Shown: piece by piece, positions 1-5,721 of the stretch
How positions within the stretch are numbered: the stretch's first letter is position 1
Layout: every line of letters starts with the position of its first letter
NCBI GenBank assembly: GCA_947587115.1
Contig: CANPXY010000073.1
Location: 1 to 5,721 of the forward strand
From: an uncultured Bacilli bacterium
GTDB taxonomy: Bacteria > Bacillota_I > Bacilli_A > RF39 > UBA660
Length of the DNA: 5,721 bases
Reading direction: 5' to 3'
Position numbers and translations under genes: made by a program
The notes under the pieces: model-generated
What the model saw: the letters and a program-made list of their open reading frames with translations, nothing else
What the model was told of the DNA's origin: nothing
The model's database searches: none

Positions 1-1063
1 GCGCTGTATCACGTTCAGTGACTATACTAGCATCAATGTCCTGATAAATCTCTCCCACTGCGAATAAATATAGTCGATCTTCTGTTATAAAGTTCGCAGT
101 ATCACGAGGTCCATAGCCCGATATTGCTCGAGTCTTAATGATCCCAGCTCTTAAATCTGCTGGTAGGGCATTATAAACCTCGGTATTGAGGTACTCTCTC
201 ATTTCGCATTGCTCCCATCCACCTTTATTAAGGTTAGCATCTGTAGCCATTCGATGTCGCGCTATAATACCTTCAAATTCTATTACAAAGCCACAAGCCG
301 TCTCTGAAAAATCTGGTCGAGCACAAGCTTCTGTTGTCGTTTTATTCGCAATACGTAGCGTGTATGCTCCCCATCCGTTACTCATTTCTATTGTTTTCGT
401 GTCTCCAACGTGATATTTATCGGTATTTCCTTTTTTCACATTGCTGATGATCGTTGTCCAGTCATCGCTGGCAAAAGTGTTTGGCTCTGGTGCTGCACGT
501 TCAACTACTTGCCTTGCTTCTATGTTAATCTGTCCTCTAAAGGCTTTACCAGAGGCTTCTTCTACCGTTGCTTCTTCCGCAATCCATAATTTTAACTGAT
601 ACTCATATTCCCCGTGCGCTGGTATTATTCCGCTATCCAACACTCTCCTACCATCTGTCATCGTTTTGGATAGGAGTCTAACCGCTGCTACATTTACTTC
701 TCCCTTGGTCAAATTATATTTCACAGCTGTATCGGCCATACGAGACTCTCCAGCTTGTAAATCAAGATCATCTAAATAAATTGTAAATTCACTATCGGTC
801 TTTCCATCATTGTATAATGTAAAGGTGTATGGTTCTTGCGCTAAACCCGTCTGATTCGTTACAGGACCTTGACCTGTTTGATTGATACCAACACTATTTT
901 CATCATCCAATCTTAAGGTCAAATCTCCTGCTTTTACTACATTCGTCTTGGTGCCATTTAAGACCAATGTAAAAAATGCATAACTTCCACCAATTAATAA
1001 AATTGCCACTAAAATGATCGGTAAGATCCAAACAAATAACTTTTTCTTTTGTTCCTTTGGCAT
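1..1063 (-). CDS. Secreted/surface protein: SipW-type signal, TasA-like domain and DUF6273-like domain (3' end outside window)
   Basis: The frame is open from the ATG at 1063 to the left edge (354 codons, no stop), so the C-terminus is missing. The start is fixed by a GGAGG at 1073-1077, nine bases upstream, and by a promoter just beyond. Residues 5-8 are basic and 9-35 hydrophobic, ending GGSYAFF. That ending followed by an AGDLTL motif at 45-50 resembles the SipW-dependent signals of TasA/camelysin proteins, with possible cleavage after Ala29. Residues about 36-185 look like the TasA-type beta-sandwich, with a YTFTLYNDG strand and a late YQLKLWI strand. After a linker, residues from about 215 resemble DUF6273: WEQCEMREYLN at 283-293, then ITEDRLYLFAVGEI. 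DUF6273 has no known activity that I can state. The protein is probably exported and either anchored or released. Cysteines at 247, 257 and 286 could form a disulfide. Family names are recalled from motifs; the export call is firmer than the domain calls. Confidence 0.85.
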   Translation of the reverse strand, partial: MPKEQKKKLFVWILPIILVAILLIGGSYAFFTLVLNGTKTNVVKAGDLTLRLDDENSVGINQTGQGPVTNQTGLAQEPYTFTLYNDGKTDSEFTIYLDDLDLQAGESRMADTAVKYNLTKGEVNVAAVRLLSKTMTDGRRVLDSGIIPAHGEYEYQLKLWIAEEATVEEASGKAFRGQINIEARQVVERAAPEPNTFASDDWTTIISNVKKGNTDKYHVGDTKTIEMSNGWGAYTLRIANKTTTEACARPDFSETACGFVIEFEGIIARHRMATDANLNKGGWEQCEMREYLNTEVYNALPADLRAGIIKTRAISGYGPRDTANFITEDRLYLFAVGEIYQDIDASIVTERDTA

Positions 1064-1072
1064 GTTTGTCTA

Positions 1073-1077
1073 CCTCC
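1073..1077 (-). promoter_or_regulatory. Ribosome binding site of the TasA-like/DUF6273 gene
   Basis: On the minus strand GGAGG lies nine bases before the ATG at 1063. It decides this start over an out-of-frame ATG at 1091, which opens only a 62-codon frame and sits almost at the predicted transcription start. Confidence 0.8.
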
Positions 1078-1095
1078 ATATTTTCTTCCATTTTT

Positions 1096-1125
1096 ATTAT
1101 AAAACAAAATACCTGCTTTTTTCAA
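1096..1125 (-). promoter_or_regulatory. Sigma-A-type promoter of the TasA-like/DUF6273 gene
   Basis: The minus strand shows TTGAAA (1120-1125) and a perfect TATAAT (1096-1101), separated by 18 bp. Transcription would start near 1089, giving a leader of about 26 nt that carries the GGAGG site. Together with the terminator at 1192-1237 this makes the gene a separate transcription unit from the ABC gene upstream. The region between promoter and terminator (1126-1190) is AT-rich and shows no further feature I can name. Confidence 0.75.
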
Positions 1126-1191
1126 TATTTTTACAATAAAAGTTCTGTTATATTTTGGTTTCATCGATCATTTTTTTTACGCAACGAATAT

Positions 1192-1237
1192 AAAAAAAGA
1201 GTATATTTTAGTATTTTTTCCTAAAATACACTACTCT
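1192..1237 (-). terminator. Intrinsic terminator after the ABC transporter gene
   Basis: On the minus strand the arm at 1221-1237 pairs with 1198-1211. There is an 8-bp inner stem (TATTTTAG/CTAAAATA), a three-base bulge, a 6-bp outer stem (AGAGTA/TACTCT) and a 9-base loop, followed by a run of seven T (1192-1198). It begins 12 bp past the ABC stop codon. The stem is AT-rich, so efficiency may be moderate, but position and U-tract fit well. Confidence 0.75.
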
Positions 1238-1249
1238 TCTTTTTATCTT

Positions 1250-3559
1250 TTATTCCGTGCGAAGGGCATCGACCGGATCTTTTTTAGAGGCCACTTTGGC
1301 AGGAATTGAGCCACTGATAATCGTTAAGACCACACTGATTAAAACAAGTATTAAAGCATGGATTGGATTCAGTTTCGCAACATGTGGTAATTCAGTTAAA
1401 GATTCAATAATCATATTGGCAGGAATTACTAATAGTCTAGCGATTAAAATTCCCAATAGTCCAGAACATAATCCGATGATAAACGTCTCGGCATTGAAGA
1501 CGCGCTTGATATCACGTTTACGGGCACCGAGCGCTCGTAAGATTCCGATTTCCTTGGTACGTTCCAGTACAGAAATATAAGTGATAATTCCGATCATAAT
1601 CGAAGATACAACGAGCGAAATGGCAGAGAAAGCAATCAAGACTACTGTAATCGCGTCCATAATATTTCCTGATAGAGCGCTGATCATCGATGCCATATCA
1701 TTATAGAAGATACACTCTTCTTCACTCTTGCCTTCATTATACTGATCGAGGTAGGAAATGATATGATCTTTCGAGTCAAAATCTTTAGGATAAATATATA
1801 TGGCAACCGGCACTGTATCGGCACCTAAATAACCTAATGCCAACTCTTTGGTATTGACCTCATCAAACCCTTTTCCTGTTAAAACGTTATAATCTACCGT
1901 CTCTTGATATTTTACAATCGCAGAATCTTTATTGTTTTCAATAATCTGTTCCAATAACTCAGGAGTATAAGCAACTCCTGTTCCTGAAGTAATCATTTCT
2001 TTTCCTTCTTTGCCGCGAATGATGGCTTGAATTTTTAAAGTCATACTGTTTGAACTTTCATACATCTGTTGATAATTTTGGTTAGGTGCAAAGAAACCGC
2101 CTCGATCGATATAGTAATCGTCGTTCATGATCACTTTAAACTCTTTATTTAAAAGATCTTCAAAACGAATGTTTTCAGAAGTTGAGAAACCTAAGGAAGT
2201 CAAAACGGATTCCGATAGACGATTGCGTTCGTCTACCATCAAAATTAGTCCCGCCTCATCTGTTTTAATCGAACCTGATAAAATATCATAATTGTTGGTA
2301 ATGACCGCGGCTGGCTCGTTGTTCATATTGCTTGGGAAAACTTGCCATGCATCCATCATACTCGTTTGCGTTACGACCGGTCGATAAGTCCCATCAGGCA
2401 TTTGCGTTACCACATTTAAGCCCGTCGTCTTGCCATAGGAAAGGCCTCCAACATCATCTTTATCGAGTTTCGAAATATAGTCAATATAGTCCTTGGTCAA
2501 AACATTCGTATGCAAGACTTCTTGACTGACATCCGACATCGGCACAATTTCTTTTTTCGAAGTATACTTTTCTAGGCCTGTATTTTGAACGGTCTGTTGG
2601 AGTTCCACCATTTTATCGGCATCCAATTCAATCGCCTGTTCTGTGATCATAATTGGCATCTGAGACAAAGACTCTTGCTCAAACTGTTCAATTTGAATGT
2701 TAAATCCATTAGAAAGAGACAAAATCAGGGCAATACCAATGATCCCAATACTGGCTGCAAAAGCAGTCAAAGCGGTTCTTCCCTTTTTGGTTTTGATGTT
2801 ATTAAACGATAACTTTAAAGCGGCCCAAAAACTCATGGCCGTCTTACGGATGGTCATCGTCTCTTGATTTTCTTCCTCTTTGGTCACTGGATTAGAGTCA
2901 TTAATCAATTTCCCATCTTGCATTTCGACAATACGTGTCGCATATTTTTCTGCTAGATCAGGATTGTGCGTTACCATGATGACGAGTTTATCTTTGGCAA
3001 TCTTTTCAATTAAATTCATAATCTGAATACTGGTAGTACTGTCCAATGCTCCGGTTGGTTCATCTGCCAAAATAATGTCTGGATCATTCACTAGCGCTCT
3101 AGCAATGGCCACACGCTGCATCTGTCCACCCGATAATTGATTGGGCTTTTTATGAGCATGATCTTTCAGTCCCACTTGTTTTAAGACGTCCAACGCTCTT
3201 TTTTTACGCTCTTTGGCACTGACACCACTCAATGTCAAACTCATCTCAATGTTGTCCAAAATACTGATGTGATTGATCAAATTATAACTTTGAAAAATAA
3301 ATCCTACACAGTTATTGCGATAAGCATCCCAGTCGGTATCTTTATATTTTTTCGTAGATTGATCATTGATAATCAAATCTCCTTGATCATAACGATCCAG
3401 TCCCCCAATAATATTCAACAAAGTGGTCTTACCACTGCCACTGGCACCTAAAATACTGACAAATTCGCTTTTACGAAATTTGATACTTACTTCTTTTAAA
3501 GCAACTTGCGTAAATTCACCCGTGGTATAACTCTTTTTAATTTTTCTTAATTCTAACAT
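1250..3559 (-). CDS. ABC transporter, fused ATP-binding and FtsX/MacB-type permease protein
   Basis: This is a 769-residue protein, counted from the ATG at 3559. An N-terminal LolD/MacB-type ATPase has every motif intact: Walker A GASGSGKT (38-45), Q-loop Gln90, signature LSGGQ (142-146), Walker B IILADEP (162-168, catalytic Glu167), D-loop GALD (170-173) and H-loop His198. A basic linker leads to TM1 (about 263-284), a large extracytoplasmic domain (about 286-634), then three helices (about 636-662, 693-718, 734-754). ERTKEIGILRALGARKRDI after TM2 is the classic FtsX/MacB cytoplasmic motif, and the C-terminus ends in the usual DPVDALR. The TM1-domain-TM2-4 layout is that of type VII, mechanotransmission-type ABC proteins, which usually act as dimers. 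Related proteins export or resist peptides and antibiotics or control wall hydrolases; the substrate here is unknown. A TTG at 3580 would add seven residues, but it lacks a Shine-Dalgarno sequence and lies at about the predicted transcription start. The ATG has GGAAGGG upstream. Confidence 0.93.
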   Translation of the reverse strand: MLELRKIKKSYTTGEFTQVALKEVSIKFRKSEFVSILGASGSGKTTLLNIIGGLDRYDQGDLIINDQSTKKYKDTDWDAYRNNCVGFIFQSYNLINHISILDNIEMSLTLSGVSAKERKKRALDVLKQVGLKDHAHKKPNQLSGGQMQRVAIARALVNDPDIILADEPTGALDSTTSIQIMNLIEKIAKDKLVIMVTHNPDLAEKYATRIVEMQDGKLINDSNPVTKEEENQETMTIRKTAMSFWAALKLSFNNIKTKKGRTALTAFAASIGIIGIALILSLSNGFNIQIEQFEQESLSQMPIMITEQAIELDADKMVELQQTVQNTGLEKYTSKKEIVPMSDVSQEVLHTNVLTKDYIDYISKLDKDDVGGLSYGKTTGLNVVTQMPDGTYRPVVTQTSMMDAWQVFPSNMNNEPAAVITNNYDILSGSIKTDEAGLILMVDERNRLSESVLTSLGFSTSENIRFEDLLNKEFKVIMNDDYYIDRGGFFAPNQNYQQMYESSNSMTLKIQAIIRGKEGKEMITSGTGVAYTPELLEQIIENNKDSAIVKYQETVDYNVLTGKGFDEVNTKELALGYLGADTVPVAIYIYPKDFDSKDHIISYLDQYNEGKSEEECIFYNDMASMISALSGNIMDAITVVLIAFSAISLVVSSIMIGIITYISVLERTKEIGILRALGARKRDIKRVFNAETFIIGLCSGLLGILIARLLVIPANMIIESLTELPHVAKLNPIHALILVLISVVLTIISGSIPAKVASKKDPVDALRTE

Positions 3560-3584
3560 AACTTTTCCCTTCCATTCCAATTGT

Positions 3585-3614
3585 ATTATATACCATATAA
3601 TAGAGAATCCCTAT
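3585..3614 (-). promoter_or_regulatory. Probable promoter of the ABC gene, covered by two adjacent dyads
   Basis: The minus strand has TATAAT at 3585-3590, preceded by TGG and a TATATA that could act as an extended -10. No good -35 is seen (TAGGGA at 17 bp). Transcription would start near 3578, giving a leader of about 19 nt before the ATG at 3559. Two inverted repeats overlap it: ATTATAT-GGT-ATATAAT at 3585-3601, with perfect 7-bp arms, and ATAGGG-ATT-CTCTAT at 3600-3614, 6 bp with one G-T pair. They could be an operator for a local regulator, but AT-rich dyads arise easily by chance. Confidence 0.5.
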
Positions 3615-3634
3615 ATTTTATTCTTATTTTTTTA

Positions 3635-4792
3635 TTATATCTCAATTTTCTCTCCCGGATCGAACTCAATTTGGTCTTTAGGAAGAATGATGGTACTGAC
3701 GTTTTTCGTCTTACTTAGTTTTTCATGCATTAAAGTACCCGATTTGGTCAAGATCGATTTCAATAGTTGTAGACAAAAGTTGACATAAATTACGAATAGA
3801 GCAAGGCAGACCAGGTAGCCCAATAACTTTATATACCATATTTGCCCAGAATTATGGACAATGATTGAAAAAGCATAGAAAGGAATGGGCAACAGTAAAA
3901 AATAAAGTATTCCATTTCGAAGAACATATTGATAGAATTTCGCTCTATCGCCATCAAGATTGGCAATTTTTAACTGAACAATGTATTTGCCAAGGGTTCG
4001 ACCTTGGGTCATCCATGGAACAAGTATGACATAGAGGAACACAAATGAAATGAGTATTGACAAATAAAGATCGGGTGTGAAAATAAAAGCGAAGCTCGTT
4101 ACAAATATAATGACAAAAAGATCAATAAGAAAGGCCACCGTGCGACGAAAATGGGAAACGGCTTTTCCTCTTTCGTAAGACCATTCATCTAATCGCTCTC
4201 TAGATGGCAAGATCAAATACAAAAGTGGAGTTATGAAATATCCGATCATACCACCCAACGTATTAATAAGTAAATCATCTACATCAAACAAACGATAAGG
4301 TCGCGGATAAATTCCATAAAGTCCTGTCAGCTGTGTAAGTTCTAAAAATAAACTCGTTCCTAAACAGATACAAAAAGTCTTCTTCCATGTACATTTAAAA
4401 TAATAACGTAAATAAATTCCTAATGGGACAAATAAGAAGAGATTAAATATCACAGTATAAAATGCTGGATGTTGAAAAGTTGGCCCATACGTCGCGAGAT
4501 CTAGCACAGAAAAGTTGGTCTCATGGATAAAGTCTACTACAAAATGAAAAGGGATCATTTGCACCGTTGGGGTGGTAAGATGGGCAACTTCTTCGATGGA
4601 AGGCAGTGGTAAGATTACCAAAAAATAAAGTACCATAAGATAAAGCACAAAACTGTAGATCAATGTTGTCCGCATGAAAGGAATCGATCCATATTTATGA
4701 TATTGCAATAAAATGTAAGGTAAAGTGATCAATAAAGCAATCAGTGGAAAAAATAAAAAAGCTGCTTGAATCGAAGTAAAATAAGTCGCCAT
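3635..4792 (-). CDS. VanZ-like and RDD domain fusion membrane protein
   Basis: The gene encodes a 385-residue polytopic membrane protein. Hydrophobic helices fill about 11-30 and 42-62. A VanZ-like region (about 45-195) carries NLFLFVPLG (117-125), ELTQ (151-154), Arg167 and FDVDDLLINTLGGMIGY (169-185), the typical conserved set. An RDD domain follows (about 213-370): the RR pair at 216-217 and Asp224 in its first helix, QGRTLGKY at 263-270, and LMHEKLSKT near its end at 354-362. The tail is short and charged. VanZ of Enterococcus gives low-level teicoplanin resistance by an unsettled mechanism, and most VanZ-like proteins are uncharacterised. RDD domains are membrane modules of unclear function, some linked to ion transport. 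VanZ-RDD fusions are, to my knowledge, known in Bacillota. The start is firm: AAGGAGG sits five bases before the ATG. The stop lies 75 bp upstream of the ABC start with no clear terminator between, so transcripts may run into the ABC gene. Confidence 0.9.
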   Translation of the reverse strand: MATYFTSIQAAFLFFPLIALLITLPYILLQYHKYGSIPFMRTTLIYSFVLYLMVLYFLVILPLPSIEEVAHLTTPTVQMIPFHFVVDFIHETNFSVLDLATYGPTFQHPAFYTVIFNLFLFVPLGIYLRYYFKCTWKKTFCICLGTSLFLELTQLTGLYGIYPRPYRLFDVDDLLINTLGGMIGYFITPLLYLILPSRERLDEWSYERGKAVSHFRRTVAFLIDLFVIIFVTSFAFIFTPDLYLSILISFVFLYVILVPWMTQGRTLGKYIVQLKIANLDGDRAKFYQYVLRNGILYFLLLPIPFYAFSIIVHNSGQIWYIKLLGYLVCLALFVIYVNFCLQLLKSILTKSGTLMHEKLSKTKNVSTIILPKDQIEFDPGEKIEI

Positions 4793-4813
4793 AAACTCCT
4801 CCTTGTAGCTTTC

Positions 4814-4841
4814 ATTATACTACAAAATCTAGTATTGAAAA
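4814..4841 (-). promoter_or_regulatory. Promoter of the VanZ-RDD gene
   Basis: The minus strand has a perfect TATAAT at 4814-4819 and a weaker TTTTCA at 4836-4841 (four of six consensus bases), 16 bp apart. Transcription would start near 4807, leaving a leader of about 14 nt that just includes the ribosome binding site. The upstream gene ends in a strong terminator, so this promoter is needed for expression. Confidence 0.65.
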
Positions 4842-4854
4842 TGAATATTTTGTA
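4821..4854. repeat. Inverted repeat flanking the -35 region of the VanZ-RDD promoter
   Basis: Perfect 8-bp arms TACAAAAT (4821-4828) and ATTTTGTA (4847-4854) are separated by 18 bp. One arm lies in the spacer next to the -10 and the other just upstream of the -35, so a dimeric regulator bound here would control the promoter. There is no other evidence for an operator, and the composition is AT-rich. Confidence 0.4.
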
Positions 4855-4864
4855 AGATTTTAGT

Positions 4865-4901
4865 AAAAAAGGAACAAGGATATTTTTATTTCCTTGTTCC
4901 T
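4865..4901 (-). terminator. Strong intrinsic terminator after the BspA-type LRR gene
   Basis: On the minus strand AGGAACAAGGA (4891-4901) pairs perfectly with TCCTTGTTCCT (4870-4880), an 11-bp stem with a 10-base AT loop, followed by an uninterrupted T run (4865-4870). It lies about 30 bp past the stop codon at 4931. It separates the surface-protein gene from the VanZ-RDD gene. Confidence 0.93.
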
Positions 4902-4930
4902 CAAATTATTTTTTAATCATCTAACAATAG

Positions 4931-5721
4931 TTATTTTTTTCCTTCCCAATGGATACATGGGTTATTGTTATCTCCAAAGCCAGAATTGTCTTTGTTTTTA
5001 TTATAATGAGTTTCACAATTGCTTCCCTTAAGCCAACCAAATGGAGCAGAAATAGCACTAGGGGAAGAATCATCCGTTCCATAAATTTCAAAATCATCTA
5101 CACTGCTTTTTCCCTTCATTGTCACACTTATTAGTGGATCGTACGCAAAAGCTGCTAGACCTATTTTGGTTACACTAGCTGGTATAACTATGCTCCTTAA
5201 AGAGGAATTAAACTCAAAAGCACAAGTTCCGATTTCTTTAAGCGTAGAAGGTAGCGTTACTCTAGTTAATGGATTACTATCAAAAGCATCCGTATCAATC
5301 TTTGTTACTCCTTCTGGAATCACGACACTGGTAAGACCGGTACCATCACCCCAACCACATCCAAAAGCACAAAATCCGATCTCAGTAACTGCTGTATCAT
5401 TAATTGTTTTCGGAATCACTACATCTGTAATAATCGCTTTCGCTGGGCTCTTTTCAACTGTATTAGGCGTCGCGTTGCCTTGATTAAAATTCAATATTTG
5501 AGTTCCACATAAATATGCAGTAATGGTCCCTTGCCCATCAAAAGTAAAGCATGCTTCGGGTGTTGGCTTTAATGTTACCAATACGGTTCTTGTTTTACTA
5601 GTAAAATTTCCTTCACTATCAATCGCTATATATTTAAGAATATTAGTTCCTAGTCTTTCTGTTGCTACTTTTCCTATTACTACAACGCGGTCCGTGATTG
5701 TTCCATCTTGATCATCTGTCG
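4931..5721 (-). CDS. Surface protein with Ig-like (DUF5011-type) domain and BspA-type leucine-rich repeats (5' end outside window)
   Basis: This is the last 262 residues of a longer protein. The frame is open to the right edge, so the true start and any signal peptide lie outside; a TTG at 5581 is only an internal Leu codon. Numbering from the first complete codon, residues 1-51 resemble the end of a DUF5011/bacterial Ig-like domain (DDQDGTIT, then IAIDSEGN and RTVLVTLKP). A segment with CFTFDGQGTITAYLCG leads into about five BspA-type (LRR_5) repeats at about 97-206, for example LTSVVIPEGVTKIDTDAF and LRSIVIPASVTKIGLAAF. The repeats are followed by an Asn/Lys/Gly-rich tail ending IHWEGKK. 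BspA-like proteins are exported and bind host or bacterial surface ligands in the few studied cases; the ligand here is unknown. There is no LPXTG motif, hydrophobic anchor or choline-binding repeat at the C-terminus, so any attachment would have to be N-terminal, for example a lipoprotein signal. Seven cysteines in the last 216 residues suggest disulfides. Confidence 0.9.
   Translation of the reverse strand, partial: TDDQDGTITDRVVVIGKVATERLGTNILKYIAIDSEGNFTSKTRTVLVTLKPTPEACFTFDGQGTITAYLCGTQILNFNQGNATPNTVEKSPAKAIITDVVIPKTINDTAVTEIGFCAFGCGWGDGTGLTSVVIPEGVTKIDTDAFDSNPLTRVTLPSTLKEIGTCAFEFNSSLRSIVIPASVTKIGLAAFAYDPLISVTMKGKSSVDDFEIYGTDDSSPSAISAPFGWLKGSNCETHYNKNKDNSGFGDNNNPCIHWEGKK

Noticed and set aside
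186..413. 75-codon plus-strand frame
   Set aside because: It lies opposite the DUF6273-like coding region, has no credible start signals, and its product has no family features. It is an antisense shadow.
903..1091. 62-codon minus-strand frame opening at the ATG at 1091
   Set aside because: It overlaps the TasA-like/DUF6273 gene in another frame, has no ribosome binding site, and starts at about the predicted transcription start. Its product has no recognisable features, while the alternative frame has a strong RBS and coherent domains.
1126..1190. Possible riboswitch or small RNA between the terminator and the DUF6273-gene promoter
   Set aside because: About 65 bp of AT-rich DNA upstream of the predicted start, with no conserved motif or stable fold that I can see.
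1257..3451. Several plus-strand frames of 60-107 codons opposite the ABC gene
   Set aside because: All are antisense to a clearly coding 769-codon gene, lack ribosome binding sites and have products of no recognisable kind.
3600..3634. Possible intrinsic terminator for the VanZ-RDD gene
   Set aside because: The only hairpin (3600-3614) has a 6-bp stem and no following T run on the minus strand; it fits better as part of the ABC promoter region.
4931..5581. LRR gene starting at the TTG at 5581
   Set aside because: The frame continues open to the window edge and encodes a coherent Ig-like domain upstream, so this TTG is an internal leucine codon rather than a start.
4949..5711. Plus-strand frames of 61-105 codons opposite the LRR gene
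   Set aside because: Their apparent regularity mirrors the repeated LRR codons on the other strand; there are no initiation signals or promoters.

Overview
The window looks like a piece of a low-GC Bacillota (Firmicutes) chromosome. The best guess is an uncultured gut Bacilli or Erysipelotrichales/RF39-type lineage. This rests on AT-rich intergenic DNA, strong GGAGG ribosome binding sites, sigma-A-like promoters, U-tailed terminators, and a surface-protein repertoire typical of gut Bacillota (BspA-type LRR, DUF5011-like Ig domain, DUF6273, SipW-type signal). The tryptophans checked are TGG and no reassigned stop is needed, so the standard bacterial code fits. The lineage is inferred from gene style, not from a marker gene.

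All four genes lie on the minus strand, so transcription runs from high to low coordinates. From the right edge: (1) the 3' part of a secreted or surface protein with an Ig-like domain followed by BspA-type leucine-rich repeats (4931-5721, cut by the window edge), closed by a near-ideal intrinsic terminator (4865-4901). (2) A membrane protein fusing a VanZ-like domain to an RDD domain (3635-4792), with its own promoter and a strong RBS. (3) A fused ATP-binding/FtsX-type (MacB-like) ABC protein (1250-3559), 75 bp downstream. It has its own -10 region inside a dyad-rich stretch and is closed by a hairpin terminator (1192-1237). (4) A second secreted or surface protein, with a TasA/camelysin-like N-terminus and SipW-type signal followed by a DUF6273-like domain (1-1063). 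It has its own promoter and runs off the left edge. This last frame is fully open from its ATG to position 1 and is easy to miss because its stop codon lies outside the window.

Every gene points to the cell envelope: two exported surface proteins flank two integral membrane proteins. The VanZ-RDD gene and the ABC gene have no recognisable terminator between them and may be partly cotranscribed; an envelope-stress or antimicrobial-resistance role is possible but not shown. There are no RNA genes, CRISPR arrays, insertion sequences or phage genes, and no gene-free stretch longer than 300 bp. I see no clear sign of an undescribed system. The most worthwhile leads are the TasA-like/DUF6273 architecture, the VanZ-RDD/ABC pairing, and the dyads over two promoters.
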